This document shows, piece by piece, positions 7,705-17,100 of a stretch of DNA of 35,557 nt. Position numbers and translations under genes: made by a program. This DNA comes from Euryarchaeota archaeon UBA258. GTDB taxonomy: Archaea > Thermoplasmatota > Poseidoniia > Poseidoniales > Poseidoniaceae. The DNA lies in assembly GCA_002502605.1 (NCBI GenBank), contig DAPR01000058.1, forward strand, positions 1 through 35,557, in the 5' to 3' direction. Under the pieces are notes generated by a model. That model made no database searches. It had not been told where the DNA came from and saw only the letters and a program-made list of their open reading frames with translations. The first letter of the stretch is position 1; each line of letters begins with the position of its first letter.

Positions 7705-7777
7705 TGGGTCTGGAGGGATTTGAACCCTCGATCAACGCCGTGTAAGGGCGGTGTCATAACCACTAGACCACAGACCC
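7705..7777 (-). tRNA. trnV: tRNA-Val (anticodon TAC)
   Basis: The minus strand folds as a 73-nt cloverleaf. The acceptor stem GGGTCTG/CAGACCC has discriminator A at 7705. The D arm is GTCTAGTGGTTATGAC. The anticodon loop CTTACAC reads UAC, for valine GUA. The T arm is GAGGG-TTCAAAT-CCCTC. The 3' CCA is not encoded. The outermost anticodon-stem pair would be a C-U mismatch; the other four pairs are G-C. No intron is seen. Confidence 0.95.
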
Positions 7778-7815
7778 AACTCGGCGTGTGAGCCTCAGTT
7801 CTTGAAGCCATTGTC

Positions 7816-7830
7816 TGAGGGTTAACCTCA
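7816..7830. promoter_or_regulatory. TGAGG-GTTAA-CCTCA inverted repeat between tRNA-Val and pncC
   Basis: Five-base arms TGAGG and CCTCA flank GTTAA in the 81-bp gap between the divergent tRNA-Val and pncC genes. The GTTAA core is about 35 bp before the pncC ATG and about 45 bp before the tRNA 5' end. It may serve as a promoter element or operator, but one copy is weak evidence. Nothing else is seen in this gap. Confidence 0.2.
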
Positions 7831-7858
7831 AAGGCGATGAGCCGCGCCGTTAAATTGC

Positions 7859-8545
7859 ATGGATGAAGATGTCCAAGCGGCTGCTGCCCGCCTCGTGCGT
7901 CGCCTCAAAGAGGGTGGCCACACCATCACAGTTGCAGAATCGTGCACCGGTGGATTGCTCGCTAGTGCCTTTACTGATATTGCTGGTGCTTCTCATTGGT
8001 TCAACCAATCATGGGTCACTTATTCCAATCAAGCCAAAACCACTGAACTTGGCGTCAGCCCTGAACTTTTGGAAAAGGAAGGGGCAGTTTCAGCCTATGT
8101 AGCGATTGAGATGGCGAAAGGAGCACTCGAACGTGCCAATGCAAGCATTGCTATTTCCATCACTGGAATAGCCGGTCCCTCCAACGATGGAAGCAGCAAA
8201 AAGGTTGGAATGGTCTATGTTGGGATCGCTTCATCGAGATGGGCCAATGCAGAATCAACACAGATTGGTGGAAACCGAGCAGAAAACAAAATTGCATTTG
8301 TTCACTTTGCCTTACTCACAGCAATCCGACGCTGGGACATCGCCATGGACGAAGAAGAGGAATCGAGAAGACAGAAAGAAGAGGCTCTCAAAAATGAAGC
8401 CTTAGCGCGTGCCCAGTTTGAAATTGAGCGAACCAAACGCGACGCAGCAGCACGCGAACAGACCCCTTGGAAAGACGATGAATGGGATGGCCAAAAAGAA
8501 TCCAAGAATCAGGAAGATGCCATTGATTCTGACATCGAATGGTGA
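7859..8545 (+). CDS. pncC: CinA C-terminal domain protein (PncC-type) with charged tail
   Basis: Residues 1-160 match the CinA C-terminal/PncC family, whose characterised members deamidate nicotinamide mononucleotide in NAD salvage. Motifs: AESCTGG at 26-32 with the likely nucleophile Ser28; VTYSNQAK with conserved Tyr and Lys (Tyr55, Lys60); the ITGIAGP loop at 101-107; and a GGNRAENK segment where the family has an Arg-containing motif. The N-terminal MoCF domain of full CinA is absent. Residues from about 163 to 228 form a highly charged Glu/Arg/Lys helical tail ending in acidic DSDIEW, not usual for PncC. The last 7 bp overlap the start of the DNA polymerase subunit gene, so the two are likely translationally coupled. 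Confidence 0.85.
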   Translation: MDEDVQAAAARLVRRLKEGGHTITVAESCTGGLLASAFTDIAGASHWFNQSWVTYSNQAKTTELGVSPELLEKEGAVSAYVAIEMAKGALERANASIAISITGIAGPSNDGSSKKVGMVYVGIASSRWANAESTQIGGNRAENKIAFVHFALLTAIRRWDIAMDEEEESRRQKEEALKNEALARAQFEIERTKRDAAAREQTPWKDDEWDGQKESKNQEDAIDSDIEW

Positions 8546-10245
8546 ACTCACTTTCATCTTCAACAGCCGCTCTCACCGATGTGCTTTTGGAGGGCTCGCG
8601 TCACCTTCACGGCATGGGTGCGCCGTGGGAAGAGATTCTCCCCGTTCTTCGCCAAAGAGGCATCGTGCCCACGGCATCCGTACGTCAAATGCTCCTCGAG
8701 ACCGAAGACTTGGTTGGTGTGTTGAATTGCGCAGAGGCAGTCGGCTTCGACCGTGGATTCCTAACTGTTGAAATCTTGGAAGACATGCTCGCCGTATGGC
8801 GTGGAATGCAGCGGTCTGCAACACCATCACCGGCAGATACCACAAAAGGATCCACAAATGATGCACCTGCAAACACAACCGCAGCCACTGACCTGGGACG
8901 AACAATCGCTCCAATCAAAACTCCAGAACCACTGGACATACGATTTAGAAACAACCTCCCAGATTGGAAGGAAAGCGATTTCAGTGAACAAGCAACGGAC
9001 GCATCAAGTGATATTCTCGTTCATTACGACATCACTGGAAACAGCACCACTGAGGGGAAAATGAGTGACATTACATCTTGCTTTAGCGATCGGCTACAAA
9101 GCATCCGTAAGATGATCATTCAGAATTCACGACTCCCACGAACACCAACAGAAATATCTCGCCTTCATGCTGAAAGCAGCCGCTATCAGGGGTATGAAAA
9201 CAAAGCAGTCGCCATTGGTTTAGTCAATGAGCCAAGGTACACTAAAAACGGCCATCTCATTTGGAGCCTCGAGGATGAAACGGGGGAATTGACGTGCCTT
9301 TTGACGAAGCGGAAAGGCGATGACAGGGATCGAGCCCATGAGCAAATCCTCGAAGCTGGACTCATGCCGGATGATGTGCTAGGGGTTTCGGGAACCTTCA
9401 GCCAGACTGGAGACATGTTTTACGTCGATGACCTCCATTTCCCTATGAAGGACCGTCACGTCAAGGCCAGTTCGGAACATGGCGTCAGTGTGGCGTTTCT
9501 TTCTGATATTCACGTTGGTTCGAAGACCTTCCTCGAAGCACAGTGGCACAAAATGGTGAGATGGTTCCATACCGACCCACTTGCAAAGACCATCAAGTAT
9601 CTGATTTTGTCAGGGGATTGTGTGGATGGCGTAGGGATTTATCCAGGGCAAGACAGCGAACTGTCCATACCCGATTTATTTGGCCAATACCAAGAATTTG
9701 CTCGCCTTTTGGAATTGCTACCCGATTGGGTTGAATGCGTTATGCTTCCAGGAAACCATGACGCAGTCCGACCGGCAGAACCACAGCCAACATTCGAGAA
9801 GGACATTCAGCAAGATTACAACACGACGACATTTGTTGGAAACCCATGTGATTTTTCGCTGCACGGTGTGCGGCTTCTTTCTTACCATGGCAAATCCATC
9901 GACGACTTCGTGGCAGGGCTTCGCACGGTCACCTACGCAGATCCGGTCGAGGCAATGCGTCAGATGTTGAGAAGGCGACATTTAGCCCCTCAATGGGGGG
10001 GTAAAACCCCATTATCTCCTGAACCTGAAGATGGGTTGGTGATCCGTGAAGTTCCAGATATTTTTGTTACCGGACACGTTCACGGACACGCTTGCATCGA
10101 TTTCAAAGGAACGACATTGATTTGTTCAAGCACGTGGCAAGATCAAACCTCATACCAGCGAATGCTCGGTTTCCAGCCAAAACCATGTATGCTGACAATT
10201 GTCAATCTTAAGAGCCATGCAACAACTGCCATACCCTTTGCTTGA
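8539..10245 (+). CDS. polB: DNA polymerase D small subunit DP1 (DNA polymerase II small subunit)
   Basis: DP1 is the proofreading 3'-5' exonuclease subunit of PolD, the replicative polymerase of euryarchaea. The 568 residues comprise an N-terminal helical region to about 95, a Ser/Thr/Pro-rich linker (about 95-190), an OB-fold (about 220-310) and a calcineurin-like phosphoesterase domain. The metal-binding motifs are complete: DIH at 323-325, GDCVD at 359-363, GNHD at 405-408 and GHVHGH at 512-517. An active nuclease is therefore expected, unlike the inactive eukaryotic B-subunits. The ATG at 8539 overlaps the pncC end, and a GTG immediately follows it. The large subunit DP2 is not in the window. 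The gene converges with the HAD phosphatase, leaving only 6 bp between stop codons. Confidence 0.95.
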   Translation: MVNSLSSSTAALTDVLLEGSRHLHGMGAPWEEILPVLRQRGIVPTASVRQMLLETEDLVGVLNCAEAVGFDRGFLTVEILEDMLAVWRGMQRSATPSPADTTKGSTNDAPANTTAATDLGRTIAPIKTPEPLDIRFRNNLPDWKESDFSEQATDASSDILVHYDITGNSTTEGKMSDITSCFSDRLQSIRKMIIQNSRLPRTPTEISRLHAESSRYQGYENKAVAIGLVNEPRYTKNGHLIWSLEDETGELTCLLTKRKGDDRDRAHEQILEAGLMPDDVLGVSGTFSQTGDMFYVDDLHFPMKDRHVKASSEHGVSVAFLSDIHVGSKTFLEAQWHKMVRWFHTDPLAKTIKYLILSGDCVDGVGIYPGQDSELSIPDLFGQYQEFARLLELLPDWVECVMLPGNHDAVRPAEPQPTFEKDIQQDYNTTTFVGNPCDFSLHGVRLLSYHGKSIDDFVAGLRTVTYADPVEAMRQMLRRRHLAPQWGGKTPLSPEPEDGLVIREVPDIFVTGHVHGHACIDFKGTTLICSSTWQDQTSYQRMLGFQPKPCMLTIVNLKSHATTAIPFA

Positions 10246-10251
10246 GCGTTC

Positions 10252-10938
10252 TCACACACCAAGGTACGGCGCAATGTCAAGGAGATTTTTTCCAGTGACA
10301 ATTGGGACTCCTGCCTTTTCGAAGGCCTCCATCGAGGACGCCCTTGTTGGATTGAAACCGATAAAATGACCACCATCGATCTTCATGGACAAATCCATTT
10401 CCGAATCGCCTACACTCACGCAACCCTCAGGTTGAAGATTGTTCATGTTGAGAAGTTTGGTAATGATTTCACCCTTTCCGGTTGCATGCAGTCGGCATAC
10501 ACCTTCATCGCTGAGTGTATCATCCTCGTTGAATTCAAACCCGTTTGCAATCCAATCATCGACTTTTAGCATGGCTGCTATTGAGGCAACGAAGAGGTCC
10601 ACGCCAGCGCTGACAATGGCCACAAAAATTCCTGCCTCTTGCAACCGTAGCACCAACTCTCTTGCTCCTTCCATCAATTGAACACCAGCGTATGCCCGGA
10701 AGAGATCGTCGCGGTGGATTGGATTTTCGATGCTCTTCCATTTCGCAATATCAAGACGCATAAACTCAACATCGGTGATTTCTCCACGGATGAAGCGTTG
10801 TAGATTCTCTGAATTGTCGGTGCCGAAGTGATCATGCAACGTTCTCCACGAGCTGACAGCATCGACGAGGACCCCATCACAGTCAAAGACCACACAGGTG
10901 GTTTTTGTGAGCGGACTGGGGCCATTCGCGGGAGGCAT
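10252..10938 (-). CDS. HAD-family phosphatase, phosphoserine phosphatase (SerB)-like
   Basis: A 228-residue haloacid-dehalogenase-type phosphatase. Motif I is DCDGVLVD with nucleophile Asp19 and acid/base Asp21. Motif II is the serine of IVSAG (Ser110). Motif III is likely the lysine of GKGEI (Lys155). Motif IV is GDSEMD (Asp178, Asp182). A small helical cap (about 27-90) and the SAG motif resemble SerB, which releases serine from phosphoserine. Substrate cannot be fixed from sequence, and other small phosphomonoesters are possible. The start has no clear ribosome site. It lies downstream of the giant surface protein gene on the same strand, but a 249-bp gap with several stem-loops separates them, so it is probably transcribed separately. 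Confidence 0.85.
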   Translation of the reverse strand: MPPANGPSPLTKTTCVVFDCDGVLVDAVSSWRTLHDHFGTDNSENLQRFIRGEITDVEFMRLDIAKWKSIENPIHRDDLFRAYAGVQLMEGARELVLRLQEAGIFVAIVSAGVDLFVASIAAMLKVDDWIANGFEFNEDDTLSDEGVCRLHATGKGEIITKLLNMNNLQPEGCVSVGDSEMDLSMKIDGGHFIGFNPTRASSMEAFEKAGVPIVTGKNLLDIAPYLGV

Positions 10939-11034
10939 GGCTCATCGAAGGTGGACTGCCTTGAAAGGCTTCGCAACCTGCTTGTGAATGAAAAGAACCC
11001 GTTGGAGGGATCAAAGAAAGAGAGGGTCCGAAGA

Positions 11035-11061
11035 CAGGGGGCCCCTTTCGGAAACCCCCTG
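11035..11061 (-). terminator. GC-rich stem-loop (CAGGGGG/CCCCCTG) in gap after the giant gene
   Basis: A 7-bp perfect stem, 11035-11041 paired with 11055-11061, encloses a 13-nt loop. It is the last of four inverted repeats in the 249-bp gap between the giant surface protein gene and the HAD gene. No T-run follows directly on the minus strand, so it may be a structured RNA end rather than a terminator. Confidence 0.4.
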
Positions 11062-11076
11062 CGTTCGGGCGGGCTT

Positions 11077-11112
11077 TCCACCAGTGAGGTGGATCATCCC
11101 ATCACTGGGATG
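11077..11112 (-). repeat. Two adjacent short stem-loops
   Basis: TCCACC (11077-11082) pairs with GGTGGA (11088-11093) around a 5-nt loop. CATCCC (11095-11100) pairs with GGGATG (11107-11112) around a 6-nt loop. They sit back to back, one base apart, in the gap downstream of the giant gene. Nothing coding is supported in this gap. Confidence 0.5.
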
Positions 11113-11124
11113 TTGAGAGGCAGA

Positions 11125-11152
11125 AGGGAAAGGAGCCGAAGCCCCTTTCCCT
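11125..11152 (-). terminator. Strong stem-loop with UUCG tetraloop after the giant gene
   Basis: Positions 11125-11136 pair with 11141-11152 with one mismatch (A11134/C11143). On the minus strand the loop is C-UUCG-G, an exceptionally stable tetraloop. It starts 35 bp after the stop codon of the 4513-residue protein, and a pyrimidine-rich stretch follows (CTGCCTCTC). It is a good candidate for terminating or protecting the very long mRNA. Confidence 0.65.
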
Positions 11153-11187
11153 AATGCTTCTGGTTGTCTTCACCGTTTGACTTGAAC

Positions 11188-14100
11188 TCAAGCCTTGACG
11201 TCGTATGACAAGCCACTCCAGGTGCGCAAGAGCGCTCCTTGTCCAACGCTTGGAGCGTAGGATAGAGTGATTGTCACGTCCTCGAGAGGAGTGCCGTCAG
11301 GGGCGTGGGTTCGCACGAAGATGGTGTCACCAGTGTTGAAGGTCGAAACCGAATCGGTTCCTTCCTTGTTCACTTGGTCGACGAAAGTGATGAATGCATC
11401 ACTGTTCGCGGGGTTGAACCCGTACACACCATTCGTGTCTGCCATATTCGCTTCATCGATTGCTGTGTTTCCATCAGCATCGGTGTAGATCACACGCAGA
11501 ACAACTGCTTGAGTTGCCAAGTCTGTTTCAGACGATTGCACTGTAATTCGCCAGTGGCCTGTTTCAGCGTCGAAGCCGTCGATGTCCTCGATATCGAAGG
11601 TGACCCGAGGGACACCCTTGACGTCGGTTTCAGCGAGGCTGCTTGCCCAAACAAAGATCACACCAGAGAGCACGACGGTGATAGCGACCATCAAGATGGT
11701 AGCAATCACTGGGCTCACTGCAGCGTCGTCATCAGCCATGGTCATGGTGGCGACTTCTTCTTCATCATCAGCACGGCGGCTGGAGAAGGCAAGTGCGCTC
11801 ACGAAGAGACCGGTAAGGCTGACAGCAACGAGGCTTGGTGCGAACGATGGCACCGAGCTGGCTCCGATGGTTCGCACGACGCTTGGGAGCGGTTGTGCGG
11901 TGGCCTCGAAGGTGCCCGGTGGTTGGTTGGCGTGGTTACAGATCGAACCAATCTCGAGGGAAGTCATTCGGTTGTTACACCAGTTGCTGTCTTCGAGAAG
12001 TGGTCGGCGTTCGGAGGTCTGGGTAGCGTTGCTACCGTATTGTCCAGGCTTGGACCAGTCAGCGCCCTGAATGCCGTTGTTGTTGGCACGGTGGGATGCT
12101 GGGTCGTCAGTCTGGAAGCGGTCCGAAACTGCTGCAGTCAAGTCACATGGGTCGTTCAAGCAAGTCACAACATCCATTTCGACCCACACGTTGGTGGTGT
12201 CCTTGGTGATGTAGACCATTTCGTCGAAGGCCACAGTTGTTCCATAAGATGGGACAGTGTAGTATCGAGTTGGCTCGTCCTCTTGGTGACCATCAGTGTG
12301 GAAGGTCACTGCAAGCATGTGATCGTAGGTGTACGGTCCTTCGTCGCCACCAGCGCCGACATTCACAGTAACAGGCACGTAGGTGCCGGTCATGATGTTG
12401 GTCACGCCGTTGAAGTCGAAGCCGGAGACGCTGTCTAGGTAGTAGTCAGCGACTTGCTCACGAACGTTTTCGACACGGACACCGATTTCGATGTCGTCTT
12501 GGCCTTGTGTGTACGGTGCTAGCTGCTCGGCGAATGCGCTGTTGAGCACAGTCGTGTCGTAGTTAGGCACGTAACTTGGGGCAGTTGCAGTATCTTCAAG
12601 CACCAAACGGATCTTACAGAACTCGGATCCGGATGGACCGATCTGGTGGATACCGTTGTCGTTGAGGTAATCGATCTCCCAATCCTTAGCGTTGGTCGTT
12701 GCGTCTGGAATCAGTGTGAACACGAGTTGGTCACCAACGATGGTCGTGGTGAAGTAGTTCGTGTATGTGCACTGGTTGGTCGATTCAACAGTCCATGTGA
12801 GGTCAGTGAGTTCGTGGTCAACGTCGGTCATCACGGAACTGAGGTCATAGGTCAAGTTCTCAGAGGACGTGTCGTCTTCCATCAAGCTGATTTGCCAAGG
12901 TGCTGCAGGGATGGAGCCGTTAGCGGCTTCCATGACCGTACCGTTCTGTCGGTCCCAGGTTGGGATCACAGGTGCATCGTTCACTGGAGCGACAGAGAAG
13001 TCAACTTCGTATGGAGTTGCTTCGCTGTTAGCAGCAGCGTCGTCAGACAAGGTGAGGGTCACCGTACAGCTACCACCGAGTTCGTTGTTTGTGTTCTCGG
13101 TGATCACCAAGGTGTTCAGTTCGTTCACTTCAACACCGAATGCGATACAGTCGGTTGGCACGCTTGCGTCCCAGTCGTAGATTTGGCGGTCAGGCGATTG
13201 CTCGTTAGCCATGTCACGGATGTAGGACGATGAAGCATTTGAGACGTTACCAAGGAACTTGCTGTGAACGCCGAAGCCTTCTGGCAAGATGTTGGTGAAG
13301 GTATCGTCAGCTGCAATGATCGGGCGGCAGTCTGTTTCCAAGACGTTGCAGATCACAGGTGCGTCGTTGACATTGAGGACTTCGAACGTGATGTTCTTGG
13401 TGTCCGTCAATCCGTTGCTGTCAGTGACCGTGAACTCGTAGGACATAGTACCGAATTGGTCGTCCAGAGGAGTGATGGTGACTGCGTGTCCATTCTGAGC
13501 CCAATCAACCAGAACATCGTCGAAAGCGACAATGTTTCCGGAGGTGGATGCCCATCCAAGATTAGCTTCTTCGTCTTGCACATCGTCAGCCATGTTGGTT
13601 AGGCTGAAGGTGTATGCGCCAGAGTCTTCGTCAACGGTGATGTCAGCCAGCGAGGTCTGAATTTCAGGGCAGGCACGAGCCATGTCCATGTTCAGGTTCA
13701 CGTTGGTTGCGAGCGAAACGTCATTGGTTGTAGCCCAGTCGTAGGCACAATCTGCTTCAGTCTTGATCATCACATCGTAGTTCTTGGCGACGCTTGGTGT
13801 GTTGCTGCCCTTGTAGGAGCGGTACACAAGCACTTCGTCAGAGATAGCACCGGTGGCTAGATCGCCGTGCGTGAGCTCGACGGTCAAGTATTCGGTGAAC
13901 GATTGCAAGGTGTTTGCACTGTCGATGGTTTGCGTTGGGTGAACGGTGCTCACGTCTGCGGTGTTTTCACCTTGGACGATTGCAACGATGTCCACTTGGT
14001 CAGGGGTGCCACCCATTCGTGAGAATGGAATAGCAATCTCTGCAAAGTTACCGGAGAAGTCAACATCAACAGTAGCGCTGCTAAGTGAGGTTGGACCCCA

Positions 14101-17100
14101 TCCGAGGAACCCGTAGCTGTACAAGTCGTAGGAGGATTCACTGTCTGCCCAAAGCACGTAGTTGGCTTGGAATGGCAGGGAGTGAGCGCCACCGAGGTTG
14201 TAACCTGTGCTGCTTCCTGCGCCATCCACACTGAGGTAGATGAGCAGATCGCTCGTGGAGAGGTCTTCACCAGTCAAACCGATGTAGAGGTCGTCTCCTT
14301 CGATGTAGGTCACCATCATGTCGTTGGTTCCGTCACCGCTCATGACACCAGGCATAGCGTAGCCAGATGGGTTGAGGGCGTTTCCACCGTTCCAGTCAGC
14401 GTCCGATCCGTCAATGTTCATGACTTCAGGTTGGAAGCTTGTGGACACGTAAGATGCACGGGTTCCGTCTGTCGACTGGATGAGCATGCTGACTTCCTTG
14501 GAAGGTGCAGCAGTCAAGTGGGTCGAAGTCATCGAGAACAAGTTTGCTTCATCGATGGTAGCCGACGGGTCGACAATCAACTTCGAAGCATCGATTGTGT
14601 TACCAATCGAGGTCACGTATGCGTTAGAACCAGCGTTGATTTGGTTGTCCGAAGCGGTCCAGGTCATGTTTTCAACAGATCCTTGTGCTTCCACGACTTC
14701 AAGAGCGGTGGTTGCATCGACGGTTCCTCCATCCCAGCGGAATGGAGAGTTTTCGACGTACATTCCAACAAGTCCGGATGCGTTCATTGGGTAGACCCAA
14801 ACATCATCGGAATCGATGACGTAGAGGCCAGTTCCTGTAGAACCACCATCGACGCTTGCGGTGATTGCGCTCACGGTTGCATCATCCACGTAGGCACCGT
14901 ATACGGTACCAGTGAGGGATGCGTCGCCAGTGAGGTAGAGTTCACCGCTTGTCTTTGTCACACCGTTCTCGAATCCGGTAACAGTGGTTCCTGACAAGGT
15001 CAGAATGTCACCGTTTGCATCATCAGCGTTGATTCCGTGAGTGGATGCAGTTCCGTCTCCTTGGAGCGAAGAACCTGTGTCCACAACGTCACAGTTGCTG
15101 ATCACCATAGCAGCGTCAGACAATGTGATGGAGTTTCCGCCAGTGTTGATCTGAACACCGTCACAGTCTTCCATGTTGATACCGACTGCGTTTGGTGAGA
15201 CACGTCCTGCTGTCAGTTCAATGGTGTTGTCAGTGATGCTTGGGCCGGTGTATCCACCAGCTGAGCCACCTTCAACCATGAAGACATCCGTACCACCGTC
15301 ACCGTAGGAGTCACGGAGGGTCAGGGTGTAGCTTCCTGCATCGGAGTACGTGACCAGTGGTTCGTAAGCAGTGTTGCTCGCGAACGTGTTGGTTGGCCAC
15401 GAATCTTGGGTACCGTCAGGCTTGTCGATGGTGATGCTTGCTTCATAGCCCCACGAATCGGTCTGAATGTTAACCGCCATGGTCTTGCCAGCAGCAAGTG
15501 TCACTGTACAGGTTGTAGGTCCGGAAGAGTACGAGTACGATCGGATCGTACACAAGGACGTAGATGGCGCTGGCGGGTTCGTCATTGAATCAAGAACGAT
15601 ACCTCCATCAGCGTCAATCAAAGTGTTGCCAGTTACGTCACCGTATCCACCGTTGATATCGATACCAGCGTGGGATGCATCACCGTTTCCGTTGATGGTG
15701 TTGTCCGAGACTTCGAAGTCAAGGGCGTTCACCATGTACACACCGTTTGTGAGTGTGTTGATGGTGTTGTCAGTGATGACTGCACCTTCGTGGTCACCTG
15801 GGTAGAACGCAATTGCTCCATTGCTGGTGTCACCGGAGTTGAAGGTGTTACCAGAGATGGTTGCGAAGTCTGCGTCACCGTTGGTGTATGCCCAGATATC
15901 AGCGATTTCTCCACCATCGTTGAACGTGTTGTCCGAGATAGTGATGTTGTCTGCTCCGACGACACCGTTGTGGTAGTTGTAGTATGTTGCTCGCTCGAGC
16001 ATCACACCGACACCACAGTTGTTGAAGGTGTTACCAGAGATCACGCCACCGTCGCCACCAGAAATCTGCATGCAGATGTCAGTCACTTGAATCGCGTTGT
16101 TCAGCGAGGTGTAACCCTTGTAGTGGGTAATGGTTGAGTTCGTCAATGCGAGGTCTTCTACTTCCCAATTGTAGTTGTTGTAGTAGTTGTAACCGTTTGC
16201 AATGTCGATCGTAGCGATGTTCGACAACACGCTGTTGTTCATCACGAAGTGGGCGAAGTTGTAGAAGTAGTACCCGAGTTCAATGGCGAAAGATTCACCG
16301 CTGTCCTCATCGACTGCCACACCGTAGATTCCACCGTCGTTCATGTACAATCCAGCGCCACCGGGGCTCTTGGAGTAATAGCGCGACGAACCAACGAAAT
16401 CATACGCACCGGTGGTGAGCAGAGTCGTTCCGTTGAAATTGTAATCAGTTCCACCGTTGAAGTACATGTACCCGGTATCCACCATGACCACTTCGTTGGT
16501 CAGGCTGGTGGCGATTCCACCATAGTAACCGTATTCTGTCACGGTTCCACCGGACCCGTCATCAAGTGTTCGGGATCCCGAGGTTGAGAACGAACCTGAG
16601 CATGTTGCCACGGTTGTGTATGCACTGCTTGTGAAACCATAGCACACACGATGGTTGATCTTCTGCGTGAGAGCAATTGATTCGGTGTTTCCAGCTTGGT
16701 CAACAAGAGACACAGCAGTGTTTGCATGTCGGAAGTCAGCAACAGTGTTGTTGTAGAACACTTCAGCGACAGTCATTGCGGTGTATCCAGCGAGTGATGG
16801 AACGTCCTTACCGTTCGCGTCCACAGTTGCGGTCGTGAAGGTGAGGTCGCTCGCAACACCGTTGGCATCAGTGACCGCTGAACCTGCTGAGCCACCACTG
16901 GCGTCGAGGAGGCTCACGGTTGCACCGACAACAGAATTGGTGTCGGCGCTGAGGGTCACATCCAGAGTTCGCATGCGAGTGAACTTACCGACTCCAGTGA
17001 CATCGACCGAGTCGACGTCAACAGTTCCTTCGATATATTCCACCATTGAACTTCCAGTGATGACAATGTCCTGGGAGTTAGCCATGGTCATGTCAGTCAA

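Noticed and set aside
10674..11154. Open frames on both strands in the gap between the HAD and giant genes
   Set aside because: They overlap the HAD gene, have no ribosome sites, and cover the stem-loop array. Their products look random.
11188..11739. Independent pilin gene starting at the internal ATGs near 11739-11745
   Set aside because: There is no ribosome site or TATA box close by and no stop codon between the two parts, so on this sequence it is one continuous protein. Internal initiation cannot be ruled out and is covered by the main finding.
11305..12438. 377-residue plus-strand open frame, and many others, opposite the giant gene
   Set aside because: It is antisense to the giant gene. 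The product is rich in His, Val, Cys and Gly in a way expected from reading the reverse strand, has no ribosome site, and the minus-strand frame has coherent domains over 13.5 kb.
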